A stretch of 64,000 nucleotides of DNA from positions 558,001 to 622,000 of the forward strand of contig OU696596.1 of the NCBI GenBank assembly GCA_916048095.2. The letters are read 5' to 3'. Below the pieces are notes generated by a model. That model was not told where the DNA came from. It saw only the letters and a list, made by a program, of their open reading frames with translations, and did not search any database. The stretch comes from Sacculina carcini (Eukaryota > Arthropoda > Thecostraca > Sacculinidae). Made by a program: the position numbers and the translations under genes. This document shows, piece after piece, positions 50,101-62,062 of this stretch (its first letter is position 1; every line of letters starts with the position of its first letter).

Positions 50101-53100
50101 CCTAAGTGTTACCTAAGTGTTACCTAAGTGTTACCTAAGTGTTACCTAAGTGTGCCCTAAGTGTTACCTAAGTGTGCCCTAACTGTTACCTAAGTGTGCC
50201 CTAACTGTTACCTAAGTGTGCCCTAAGTGTTACCTAAGTATGCCCTAAGTGTTACCTAAGTGTACCCTTAGTGTTACCTAAGTGTTACCTAAGTGTTAAC
50301 TAAGTGTTACTTAAGTGTTACCCAAGTGTGCCCTAAGTGTTACCTAAGTGTGCCCTAAGTGTTACCTAAGTGTGCCCTAAGTGTTACCTAAGTGTACCCT
50401 AAGTGTTACCTAAGTGTTACCTAAGTGTTACCCAAGTGTTACCTAAGTGTGCCCTAAGTGTTACCTAAGTGTGCCCTAAGTGTGCCCTAAGTGTTACCTA
50501 AGTGTACCCTTAGTGTTACCCAAGTGTTACCTAAGTGTTACCTAAGTGTTACCTAAGTGTGCCCTAAGTGTTACCTAAGTGTGCCCTAAGTGTTACCTAA
50601 GTGTGCCCTAAGTGTTACCTAAGTGTGCTTTAAGTGTTACCTAAGTGTGCCCTAAGTGTTACCTAAGTGTGCCCTAAGTGTTACCTAAGTGTTACCTAAG
50701 TGTACCCTAAGTGTTACCCAAGTGTGGCCTAAGTGTTACCTAAGTGTGCCCCAAGTGTTACCTAAGTGTGCCCAAAGTGTTAACTAAGTGTTACCTAAGT
50801 GTGCCCTAAGTGTTACCTAAGTGTACCATAAGTGTTACCTAAGTGTTACCTAAGTGTTACCTAAGTGTTACCTAAGAGTTACCTAAGTGTTACATATGTG
50901 TTACCTAAGTGTGCCCTAAGTGTTACCTAAGTGTGCGCTAAGTGTTACCTAAGTGTTACCTAAGTGTGCCCTAAGTGTTACCTAAGTGTGCCCTAAGTGT
51001 TACTTAAGTGTGGCCTAAGTGTTACCTAAGTGTGCCCTAAGTGTTACCCAAGTGTGCCCTAAGTGTAACCTAAGTGTGCCCCAAGTGTTACCTAAGTGTG
51101 CCCCAAGTGTTACCTAAGTGTGCCCTAAGTGTTAACTAAGTGTTACCTAAGTGTGCCCTAAGTGTTACCTAAGTGTGCCCTAAGTGTTACCTAAGTGTTA
51201 CCTAAGTGTTACCTAAGTGTTACCTAAGTGTGCCCTAAGTGTTACCCAAGTGTTACCTAAGTGTTACCTAAGTGTTACCTAAGTGTTACCTAAGTATTAC
51301 CTAAGTGTTACCTAAGTGTGCCCTAAGTGTTACCTAAGTGTGCCCTAAGTGTTACCTAAGTGTGCCCTAAGTGTTACCTAAGTGTGCCCTAAGTGTTACC
51401 TAAGTGTGCCCTAAGTGTTACCTAAGTGTACCCTTAGTGTTACCTAAGTGTTACCTAAGTGTTAACTAAGTGTTACTTAAGTGTTACCCAAGTGTGCCCT
51501 AAGTGTTACCTAAGTGTGCCCTAAGTGTTACCTAAGTGTGCCCTAAGTGTTACCTAAGTGTTACCTAAGTGTTACCTAAGTGTTACCCAAGTGTTACCTA
51601 AGTGTGCCCTAAGTGTTACCTAAGTGTGCCCTAAGTGTGCCCTAAGTGTTACCTAAGTGTACCCTTAGTGTTACCCAAGTGTTACCTAAGTGTTACCTAA
51701 GTGTTACCTAAGTGTGCCCTAAGTGTTACCTAAGTGTGCCCTAAGTGTTACCTAAGTGTGCCCTAAGTGTTACCCAAGTGTGCCCTAAGTGTTACCTAAG
51801 TGTGCCCTAAGTGTTACCTAAGTGTGCTCTAAGTGTTACCTAAGTGTGTCCTAAGTGTTACCTAAGTGTGCCCTAAGTGTTACCTAAGTGTGCCCTAATT
51901 GTTACCTAAGTGTGCCCTAAGTGTTACCTAAGTGTGCCCTAAGTGTTACCTAAGTGTGCCCTAAGTGTTACCTAAGTGTGCTCTAAGTGTTACCTAAGTG
52001 TGCCCTAAGTGTTACCTAAGTGTGCCCTAAGTGTTACCTAAGTGTACCCTAAGTGTTACCTAAGTGTGGCCTAAGTGTTACCTAAGTGTGCCCCAAGTGT
52101 TACCTAAGTGTGCCCTAAGTGTTAACTAAGTGTTACCTGAGTGTGCCCTAAGTGTTACCTAAGTGTACCCTAAGTGTTACCTAAGAGTTACCTAAGTGTT
52201 ACATAAGTGTTACCTAAGTGTGCCCTAAGTGTTACCTAAGTGTTACCTAAGTGTGCCCTAAGTGTTACCTAAGTGTGCCCTAAGTGTTACCTAAGTGTGC
52301 CCTAAATGTTACCCAAGTGTTACCTAAGTGTGCCCTAAGTGTTACCTAAGTGTGCCCTAAGTGTTACCTAAGTGTGTCCTAACTGTTACCTAAGTGTGCC
52401 CTAACTGTTACCTAAGTGTGCCCTAAGTGTTACCTAAGTGTGCCCTAAGTGTTACCTAAGTGTGCCCTAAGTGTTACCTAAGTGTGCCCTAAGTGTTACC
52501 TAGGTGTGCCCTAAGTGTTACCTAAGTGTGCCCTAAGTGTTACCTAAGTGTGCCCTAAGTGTTACCTAAGTGTGCCCTAAGTGTTACCTAAGTGTGCCCT
52601 AAGTGTTACCTAAGTGTGCTTTAAGTGTTACCTAAGTGTGCCCTAAGTGTTACCTAAGTGTGCCATAAGTGTTACCTAAGTGTACCCTAAGTGTTACCCA
52701 AGTGTGGCCTAAGTGTTACCTAAGTGTGCCCCAAGTGTTACCTAAGTGTGCCCTAAGTGTTAACTAAGTGTTACCTAAGTGTGCCCTAAGTGTTACCTAA
52801 GTGTACCATAAGTGTTACCTAAGTGTTACCTAAGTGTTACCTAAGTGTTACCTAAGAGTTACCTAAGTGTTACATATGTGTTACCTAAGTGTGCCCTAAG
52901 TGTTACCTAAGTGTGCTCTAAGTGTTACCTAAGTGTGTCCTAAGTGTTACCTAAGTGTGCCCTAAGTGTTACCCAAGTGTGCCCTAAGTGTTACCTAAGT
53001 GTGCCCTAAGTGTTACCTAAGTGTGCTCTAAGTGTTACCTAAGTGTGTCCTAAGTGTTACCTAAGTGTGCCCTAAGTGTTACCTAAGTGTGCCCTAATTG

Positions 53101-53988
53101 TTACCTAAGTGTGCCCTAAGTGTTACCTAAGTGTGCCCTAAGTGTTACCTAAGTGTGCCCTAAGTGTTACCTAAGTGTGCTCTAAGTGTTACCTAAGTGT
53201 GCCCTAAGTGTTACCTAAGTGTGCCCTAAGTGTTACCTAAGTGTACCCTAAGTGTTACCTAAGTGTGGCCTAAGTGTTACCTAAGTGTGCCCCAAGTGTT
53301 ACCTAAGTGTGCCCTAAGTGTTAACTAAGTGTTACCTGAGTGTGCCCTAAGTGTTAACTAAGTGTTACTTAAGTGTTACCCAAGTGTGCCCTAAGTGTTA
53401 CCTAAGTGTGCCCTAAGTGTTACCTAAGTGTGCCCTAAGTGTTACCTAAGTGTACCCTAAGTGTTACCTAAGTGTTACCTAAGTGTTACCCAAGTGTTAC
53501 CTAAGTGTGCCCTAAGTGTTACCTAAGTGTGCCCTAAGTGTGCCCTAAGTGTTACCTAAGTGTACCCTTAGTGTTACCCAAGTGTTACCTAAGTGTTACC
53601 TAAGTGTTACCTAAGTGTGCCCTAAGTGTTACCTAAGTGTGCCCTAAGTGTTACCTAAGTGTGCCCTAAGTGTTACCCAAGTGTGCCCTAAGTGTTACCC
53701 AAGTGTGCCCTAAGTGTTACCTAAGTGTGCCCTAAGTGTGCCCTAAGTGTTACCTAAGTGTACCATAAGTGTTACCTAAGTGTTACCTAAGTGTTACCTA
53801 AGTGTTACCCAAGTGTTACCTAAGTGTGCCCTAAGTGTTACCTAAGTGTGCCCTAAGTGTGCCCTAAGTGTTACCTAAGTGTACCCTTAGTGTTACCCAA
53901 GTGTTACCTAAGTGTTACCTAAGTGTTACCTAAGTGTGCCCTAAGTGTTACCTAAGTGTGCCCTAAGTGTTACCTAAGTGTGCCCTAA
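44166..53988. repeat. Two adjacent copies of a 447/449-unit higher-order block
   Basis: Copy 1 is 44166-49071 and copy 2 is 49105-53988, with three odd units (B, A, D) between. The shift is 4,939 bp at K 44199/49138 and M 44265/49204. It is 4,917 bp after an F-D pair present at 44573-44594 is missing near 49500: C 44606/49523, X 45321/50238, M 45959/50876, M 47268/52185, GTGTTACCTAG 47576/52493, M 47939/52856, F 48962/53879. This is the longest duplication I could delimit in the window. Confidence 0.92.
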
Positions 53989-56900
53989 GTGTTACCTAAG
54001 TGTGCTCTAAGTGTTACCTAAGTGTGCCCTAAGTGTTACCTAAGTGTGCCCTAAGTGTTACCTAAGTGTTACCTAAGTGTACCCTAAGTGTTACCCAAGT
54101 GTGGCCTAAGTGTTACCTAAGTGTGCCCCAAGTGTTACCTAAGTGTGCCCCAAGTGTTAACTAAGTGTTACCTAAGTGTGCCCTAAGTGTTACCTAAGTG
54201 TACCATAAGTGTTACCTAAGTGTTACCTAAGTGTTACCTAAGTGTTACCTAAGAGTTACCTAAGTGTTACATATGTGTTACCTAAGTGTGCCCTAAGTGT
54301 TACCTAAGTGTGCGCTAAGTGTTACCTAAGTGTTACCTAAGTGTGCCCTAAGTGTTACCTAAGTGTGCCCTAAGTGTTACTTAAGTGTGGCCTAAGTGTT
54401 ACCTAAGTGTGCCCTAAGTGTTACCCAAGTGTGCCCTAAGTGTAACCTAAGTGTGCCCCAAGTGTTACCTAAGTGTGCCCCAAGTGTTACCTAAGTGTGC
54501 CCTAAGTGTTAACTAAGTGTTACCTAAGTGTGCCCTAAGTGTTACCTAAGTGTGCCCTAAGTGTTACCTAAGTGTTACCTAAGTGTTACCTAAGTGTTAC
54601 CTAAGTGTGCCCTAAGTGTTACCCAAGTGTTACCTAAGTGTTACCTAAGTGTTACCTAAGTGTTACCTAAGTATTACCTAAGTGTTACCTAAGTGTGCCC
54701 TAAGTGTTACCTAAGTGTGCCCTAACTGTTACCTAAGTGTGCCCTAACTGTTACCTAAGTGTGCCCTAAGTGTTACCTAAGTGTGCCCTAAGTGTTACCT
54801 AAGTGTACCCTTAGTGTTACCTAAGTGTTACCTAAGTGTTAACTAAGTGTTACTTAAGTGTTACCCAAGTGTGCCCTAAGTGTTACCTAAGTGTGCCCTA
54901 AGTGTTACCTAAGTGTGCCCTAAGTGTTACCTAAGTGTTACCTAACTGTTACCTAAGTGTTACCCAAGTGTTACCTAAGTGTGCCCTAAGTGTTACCTAA
55001 GTGTGCCCTAAGTGTGCCCTAAGTGTTACCTAAGTGTACCCTTAGTGTTACCCAAGTGTTACCTAAGTGTTACCTAAGTGTTACCTAAGTGTGCCCTAAG
55101 TGTTACCTAAGTGTGCCCTAAGTGTTACCTAAGTGTGCCCTAAGTGTTACCCAAGTGTGCCCTAAGTGTTACCTAAGTGTGCCCTAAGTGTTACCTAAGT
55201 GTGCTCTAAGTGTTACCTAAGTGTGTCCTAAGTGTTACCTAAGTGTGCCCTAAGTGTTACCTAAGTGTGCCCTAATTGTTACCTAAGTGTGCCCTAAGTG
55301 TTACCTAAGTGTGCCCTAAGTGTTACCTAAGTGTGCCCTAAGTGTTACCTAAGTGTGCTCTAAGTGTTACCTAAGTGTGCCCTAAGTGTTACCTAAGTGT
55401 GCCCTAAGTGTTACCTAAGTGTACCCTAAGTGTTACCTAAGTGTGGCCTAAGTGTTACCTAAGTGTGCCCCAAGTGTTACCTAAGTGTGCCCTAAGTGTT
55501 AACTAAGTGTTACCTGAGTGTGCCCTAAGTGTTACCTAAGTGTACCCTAAGTGTTACCTAAGAGTTACCTAAGTGTTACATAAGTGTTACCTAAGTGTGC
55601 CCTAAGTGTTACCTAAGTGTTACCTAAGTGTGCCCTAAGTGTTACCTAAGTGTGCCCTAAGTGTTACCTAAGTGTGCCCTAAATGTTACCCAAGTGTTAC
55701 CTAAGTGTGCCCTAAGTGTTACCTAAGTGTGCCCTAAGTGTTACCTAAGTGTGTCCTAACTGTTACCTAAGTGTGCCCTAACTGTTACCTAAGTGTGCCC
55801 TAAGTGTTACCTAAGTGTGCCCTAAGTGTTACCTAAGTGTGCCCTAAGTGTTACCTAAGTGTGCCCTAAGTGTTACCTAGGTGTGCCCTAAGTGTTACCT
55901 AAGTGTGCCCTAAGTGTTACCTAAGTGTGCCCTAAGTGTTACCTAAGTGTGCCCTAAGTGTTACCTAAGTGTGCCCTAAGTGTTACCTAAGTGTGCTTTA
56001 AGTGTTACCTAAGTGTGCCCTAAGTGTTACCTAAGTGTGCCCTAAGTGTTACCTAAGTGTACCCTAAGTGTTACCCAAGTGTGGCCTAAGTGTTACCTAA
56101 GTGTGCCCCAAGTGTTACCTAAGTGTGCCCTAAGTGTTAACTAAGTGTTACCTAAGTGTGCCCTAAGTGTTACCTAAGTGTACCATAAGTGTTACCTAAG
56201 TGTTACCTAAGTGTTACCTAAGTGTTACCTAAGAGTTACCTAAGTGTTACATATGTGTTACCTAAGTGTGCCCTAAGTGTTACCTAAGTGTGCTCTAAGT
56301 GTTACCTAAGTGTGTCCTAAGTGTTACCTAAGTGTGCCCTAAGTGTTACCCAAGTGTGCCCTAAGTGTTACCTAAGTGTGCCCTAAGTGTTACCTAAGTG
56401 TGCTCTAAGTGTTACCTAAGTGTGTCCTAAGTGTTACCTAAGTGTGCCCTAAGTGTTACCTAAGTGTGCCCTAATTGTTACCTAAGTGTGCCCTAAGTGT
56501 TACCTAAGTGTGCCCTAAGTGTTACCTAAGTGTGCCCTAAGTGTTACCTAAGTGTGCTCTAAGTGTTACCTAAGTGTGCCCTAAGTGTTACCTAAGTGTG
56601 CCCTAAGTGTTACCTAAGTGTACCCTAAGTGTTACCTAAGTGTGGCCTAAGTGTTACCTAAGTGTGCCCCAAGTGTTACCTAAGTGTGCCCTAAGTGTTA
56701 ACTAAGTGTTACCTGAGTGTGCCCTAAGTGTTAACTAAGTGTTACTTAAGTGTTACCCAAGTGTGCCCTAAGTGTTACCTAAGTGTGCCCTAAGTGTTAC
56801 CTAAGTGTGCCCTAAGTGTTACCTAAGTGTACCCTAAGTGTTACCTAAGTGTTACCTAAGTGTTACCCAAGTGTTACCTAAGTGTGCCCTAAGTGTTACC

Positions 56901-57156
56901 TAAGTGTGCCCTAAGTGTGCCCTAAGTGTTACCTAAGTGTACCCTTAGTGTTACCCAAGTGTTACCTAAGTGTTACCTAAGTGTTACCTAAGTGTGCCCT
57001 AAGTGTTACCTAAGTGTGCCCTAAGTGTTACCTAAGTGTGCCCTAAGTGTTACCCAAGTGTGCCCTAAGTGTTACCCAAGTGTGCCCTAAGTGTTACCTA
57101 AGTGTGCCCTAAGTGTGCCCTAAGTGTTACCTAAGTGTACCATAAGTGTTACCTAA
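50403..57156. repeat. Two tandem copies of a 307-unit higher-order block (3,377 bp each)
   Basis: Copy 1 is 50403-53779 and copy 2 is 53780-57156; the match runs to 57178. D 50425/53802, F 50502/53879, M 50876/54253, M 52185/55562, GTGTTACCTAG 52493/55870, M 52856/56233, C 53351/56728, E 53450/56827 and K 53758/57135 are 3,377 bp apart. One difference is S at 50623 against I at 54000. It overlaps the 4,917-bp pair: the second of those copies was itself partly duplicated, so this event is the later one. Confidence 0.93.
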
Positions 57157-58058
57157 GTGTTACCTAAGTGTTACCTAAGTGTTACCTAAGTGTTACCTAA
57201 GAGTTACCTAAGTGTTACATAAGTGTTACCTAAGTGTGCCCTAAGTGTTACCTAAGTGTGCCCTAAGTGTTACCTAAGTGTGCCCTAAGTGTTACCTAAG
57301 TGTGCCCTAAGTGTTACCTAAGTGTGCCCTAAGTGTGCCCTAAGTGTTACCTAAGTGTACCATAAGTGTTACCTAAGTGTTACCTAAGTGTTACCTAAGT
57401 GTTACCTAAGTGTTACCTAAGTGTTACCTAAGTGTTACCTAAGTGTTACCTAAGTGTGCCCTAAGTGTTACCTAAGTGTGCCCTAAGTGTGCCCTAAGTG
57501 TTACCTAAGTGTACCCTTAGTGTTACCCAAGTGTTACCTAAGTGTTAACTAAGTGTTACCTAAGTGTGCCCAAAGTGTTACCTAAGTGTGCCCTAAGTGT
57601 TACCTAAGTGTGCCCTAAGTGTTACCTAAGTGTACCCTAAGTGTTACCTAAGTGTTACCTAAGTGTTACCCAAGTGTGCCCTAAGTGTTACCTAAGTGTG
57701 CCCTAAGTGTTACCTAAGTGTGCCCTAAGTGTTACCTAAGTGTGCCATAAGTGTTACCCAAGTGTGCCCTAAGTGTTACCTAAGTGTGCCCCAAGTGTTA
57801 CCTAAGTGTGCCCCAAGTGTTACCTAAGTGTGCCCTAAGTGTTAACTAAGTGTTACCTAAGTGTGCCCTAAGTGTTACCTAAGTGTGCCCTAAGTGTTAC
57901 CTAAGTGTGCCCTAAGTGTTACCTAAGTGTGCCCCAAGTGTTACCTAAGTGTGCCCCAAGTGTTACCTAAGTGTGCCCTAAGTGTTAACTAAGTGTTACC
58001 TAAGTGTGCCCTAAGTGTTACCTAAGTGTGCCCTAAGTGTTACCTAAGTGTTACCTAA
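57113..58058. repeat. 86-unit piece of the 182-unit block, 15,158 bp from its closest relative
   Basis: K 41977/57135, M 42043/57201 and Y 42582/57740 are 15,158 bp apart, and the match covers 41955-42900. The unit at 57432 is A, like 42274 in the third 2,002-bp copy, while the second copy (40272) has D. Among the tandem copies the third is therefore the nearest relative. It ends where M (58059) faces A (42901). Confidence 0.85.
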
Positions 58059-59048
58059 GAGTTACCTAAGTGTTACATATGTGTTACCTAAGTGTGCCCT
58101 AAGTGTTACCTAAGTGTGCGCTAAGTGTTACCTAAGTGTTACCTAAGTGTGCCCTAAGTGTTACCTAAGTGTGCCCTAAGTGTTACTTAAGTGTGGCCTA
58201 AGTGTTACCTAAGTGTGCCCTAAGTGTTACCCAAGTGTGCCCTAAGTGTAACCTAAGTGTGCCCCAAGTGTTACCTAAGTGTGCCCCAAGTGTTACCTAA
58301 GTGTGCCCTAAGTGTTAACTAAGTGTTACCTAAGTGTGCCCTAAGTGTTACCTAAGTGTGCCCTAAGTGTTACCTAAGTGTTACCTAAGTGTTACCTAAG
58401 TGTTACCTAAGTGTGCCCTAAGTGTTACCCAAGTGTTACCTAAGTGTTACCTAAGTGTTACCTAAGTGTTACCTAAGTATTACCTAAGTGTTACCTAAGT
58501 GTGCCCTAAGTGTTACCTAAGTGTGCCCTAACTGTTACCTAAGTGTGCCCTAAGTGTTACCTAAGTGTGCCCTAAGTGTTACCTAAGTGTGCCCTAAGTG
58601 TTACCTAAGTGTACCCTTAGTGTTACCTAAGTGTTACCTAAGTGTTAACTAAGTGTTACTTAAGTGTTACCCAAGTGTGTCCTAAGTGTTACCTAAGTGT
58701 GCCCTAAGTGTTACCTAAGTGTGCCCTAAGTGTTACCTAAGTGTTACCTAAGTGTTACCTAAGTGTTACCCAAGTGTTACCTAAGTGTGCCCTAAGTGTT
58801 ACCTAAGTGTGCCCTAAGTGTGCCCTAAGTGTTACCTAAGTGTACCCTTAGTGTTACCCAAGTGTTACCTAAGTGTTACCTAAGTGTTACCTAAGTGTGC
58901 CCTAAGTGTTACCTAAGTGTGCTCTAAGTGTTACCTAAGTGTGCCCTAAGTGTTACCTAAGTGTGCCCTAAGTGTTACCTAAGTGTGCCCTAATTGTTAC
59001 CTAAGTGTGCCCTAAGTGTTACCTAAGTGTGCCCTAAGTGTTACCTAA
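58037..59048. repeat. 92-unit segment matching 34838-35849 (23,199-bp shift)
   Basis: M 34860/58059, W 34915/58114, T 35476/58675, I 35718/58917 and Q 35795/58994 are 23,199 bp apart. T is shared only by these two (and the tandem daughter at 62305); the closer relatives at 46575 and 54869 have B. P at 35355 is a G-type A at 58554. It ends where B (35850) faces A (59049). Confidence 0.85.
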
Positions 59049-59521
59049 GTGTTACCTAAGTGTTACCCAAGTGTTACCTAAGTGTGCCCTAAGTGTTACC
59101 TAAGTGTGCCCTAAGTGTGCCCTAAGTGTTACCTAAGTGTACCCTTAGTGTTACCCAAGTGTTACCTAAGTGTTACCTAAGTGTACCCTAAGTGTTACCC
59201 AAGTGTGGCCTAAGTGTTACCTAAGTGTGCCCCAAGTGTTACCTAAGTGTGCCCAAAGTGTTAACTAAGTGTTACCTAAGTGTGCCCTAAGTGTTACCTA
59301 AGTGTACCATAAGTGTTACCTAAGTGTTACCTAAGTGTTACCTAAGTGTTACCTAAGAGTTACCTAAGTGTTACATATGTGTTACCTAAGTGTGCCCTAA
59401 GTGTTACCTAAGTGTGCGCTAAGTGTTACCTAAGTGTTACCTAAGTGTGCCCTAAGTGTTACCTAAGTGTGCCCTAAGTGTTACTTAAGTGTGGCCTAAG
59501 TGTACCCTAAGTGTTACCTAG

Positions 59522-61490
59522 GTGTGGCCTAAGTGTTACCTAAGTGTGCCCCAAGTGTTACCTAAGTGTGCCCTAAGTGTTAACTAAGTGTTACCTGAGT
59601 GTGCCCTAAGTGTTAACTAAGTGTTACTTAAGTGTTACCCAAGTGTGCCCTAAGTGTTACCTAAGTGTGCCCTAAGTGTTACCTAAGTGTGCCCTAAGTG
59701 TTACCTAAGTGTACCCTAAGTGTTACCTAAGTGTTACCTAAGTGTTACCCAAGTGTTACCTAAGTGTGCCCTAAGTGTTACCTAAGTGTGCCCTAAGTGT
59801 GCCCTAAGTGTTACCTAAGTGTACCCTTAGTGTTACCCAAGTGTTACCTAAGTGTTACCTAAGTGTTACCTAAGTGTGCCCTAAGTGTTACCTAAGTGTA
59901 CCATAAGTGTTACCTAAGTGTTACCTAAGTGTTACCTAAGTGTTACCTAAGTGTTACCTAAGAGTTACCTAAGTGTTACATAAGTGTTACCTAAGTGTGC
60001 CCTAAGTGTTACCTAAGTGTGCCCTAAGTGTTACCTAAGTGTGCCCTAAGTGTTACCTAAGTGTGCCCTAAGTGTTACCTAAGTGTGCCCTAAGTGTGCC
60101 CTAAGTGTTACCTAAGTGTTACCTAAGTGTTACCTAAGTGTTACCTAAGTGTTACCTAAGTGTTACCCAAGTGTTACCTAAGTGTGCCCTAAGTGTTACC
60201 TAAGTGTGCCCTAAGTGTGCCCTAAGTGTTACCTAAGTGTACCCTTAGTGTTACCCAAGTGTTACCTAAGTGTTAACTAAGTGTTACCTAAGTGTGCCCA
60301 AAGTGTTACCTAAGTGTGCCCTAAGTGTTACCTAAGTGTGCCCTAAGTGTTACCTAAGTGTACCCTAAGTGTTACCTAAGTGTTACCTAAGTGTTACCCA
60401 AGTGTGCCCTAAGTGTTACCTAAGTGTGCCCTAAGTGTTACCTAAGTGTGCCCTAAGTGTTACCTAAGTGTGCCATAAGTGTTACCCAAGTGTGCCCTAA
60501 GTGTTACCTAAGTGTGCCCCAAGTGTTACCTAAGTGTGCCCCAAGTGTTACCTAAGTGTGCCCTAAGTGTTAACTAAGTGTTACCTAAGTGTGCCCTAAG
60601 TGTTACCTAAGTGTGCCCTAAGTGTTACCTAAGTGTGCCCTAAGTGTTACCTAAGTGTGCCCCAAGTGTTACCTAAGTGTGCCCCAAGTGTTACCTAAGT
60701 GTGCCCTAAGTGTTAACTAAGTGTTACCTAAGTGTGCCCTAAGTGTTACCTAAGTGTGCCCTAAGTGTTACCTAAGTGTTACCTAAGTGTTACCTAAGTG
60801 TTACCTAAGTGTGCCCTAAGTGTTACCCAAGTGTTACCTAAGTGTTACCTAAGTGTTACCTAAGTGTTACCTAAGTATTACCTAAGTGTTACCTAAGTGT
60901 GCCCTAAGTGTTACCTAAGTGTGCCCTAACTGTTACCTAAGTGTGCCCTAACTGTTACCTAAGTGTGCCCTAAGTGTTACCTAAGTATGCCCTAAGTGTT
61001 ACCTAAGTGTACCCTTAGTGTTACCTAAGTGTTACCTAAGTGTTAACTAAGTGTTACTTAAGTGTTACCCAAGTGTGCCCTAAGTGTTACCTAAGTGTGC
61101 CCTAAGTGTTACCTAAGTGTGCCCTAAGTGTTACCTAAGTGTACCCTAAGTGTTACCTAAGTGTTACCTAAGTGTTACCCAAGTGTTACCTAAGTGTGCC
61201 CTAAGTGTTACCTAAGTGTGCCCTAAGTGTGCCCTAAGTGTTACCTAAGTGTACCCTTAGTGTTACCCAAGTGTTACCTAAGTGTTACCTAAGTGTTACC
61301 TAAGTGTGCCCTAAGTGTTACCTAAGTGTGCCCTAAGTGTTACCTAAGTGTGCCCTAAGTGTTACCTAAGTGTGCTTTAAGTGTTACCTAAGTGTGCCCT
61401 AAGTGTTACCTAAGTGTGCCCTAAGTGTTACCTAAGTGTTACCTAAGTGTACCCTAAGTGTTACCCAAGTGTGGCCTAAGTGTTACCTAA
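59522..61490. repeat. Fourth, dispersed copy of the 182-unit block (33 bp shorter)
   Basis: O 37599/59522, K 37973/59896 and M 38039/59962 are 21,923 bp apart. After a three-unit loss that removes the second K (expected near 60116), X 39095/60985, S 39480/61370 and O 39579/61469 are 21,890 bp apart. Both P units of the pair are present, as in copy 2 of the tandem trio. The block is joined on the left to E (59500) directly after O (59489), with GTGTTACCTAG at 59511. Confidence 0.86.
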
Positions 61491-62062
61491 GTGTGCCCCA
61501 AGTGTTACCTAAGTGTGCCCAAAGTGTTAACTAAGTGTTACCTAAGTGTGCCCTAAGTGTTACCTAAGTGTACCCTAAGTGTTACCTAAGTGTGGCCTAA
61601 GTGTTACCTAAGTGTGCCCCAAGTGTTACCTAAGTGTGCCCTAAGTGTTAACTAAGTGTTACCTAAGTGTTACCTAAGTGTTACCCAAGTGTTACCTAAG
61701 TGTGCCCTAAGTGTTACCTAAGTGTGCCCTAAGTGTGCCCTAAGTGTTACCTAAGTGTACCCTTAGTGTTACCCAAGTGTTACCTAAGTGTTAACTAAGT
61801 GTTACCTAAGTGTGCCCAAAGTGTTACCTAAGTGTGCCCTAAGTGTTACCTAAGTGTGCCCTAAGTGTTACCTAAGTGTACCCTAAGTGTTACCTAAGTG
61901 TTACCTAAGTGTTACCCAAGTGTGCCCTAAGTGTTACCTAAGTGTGCCCTAAGTGTTACCTAAGTGTGCCCTAAGTGTTACCTAAGTGTGCCATAAGTGT
62001 TACCCAAGTGTGCCCTAAGTGTTACCTAAGTGTGCCCCAAGTGTTACCTAAGTGTGCCCCAA
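61491..62062. repeat. Mosaic satellite stretch joining two blocks
   Basis: The unit order E-A-O-A-H-A-B-C near 61569 resembles 43682 onward. It then passes directly to A-A-D and the F, D, C, J, E, Y, H, H order found near 44.5-44.9 and 60.2-60.6 kb. It ends at H (62052), where the second copy of the 3,630-bp block begins at 62063. There is only satellite sequence here. Confidence 0.8.
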
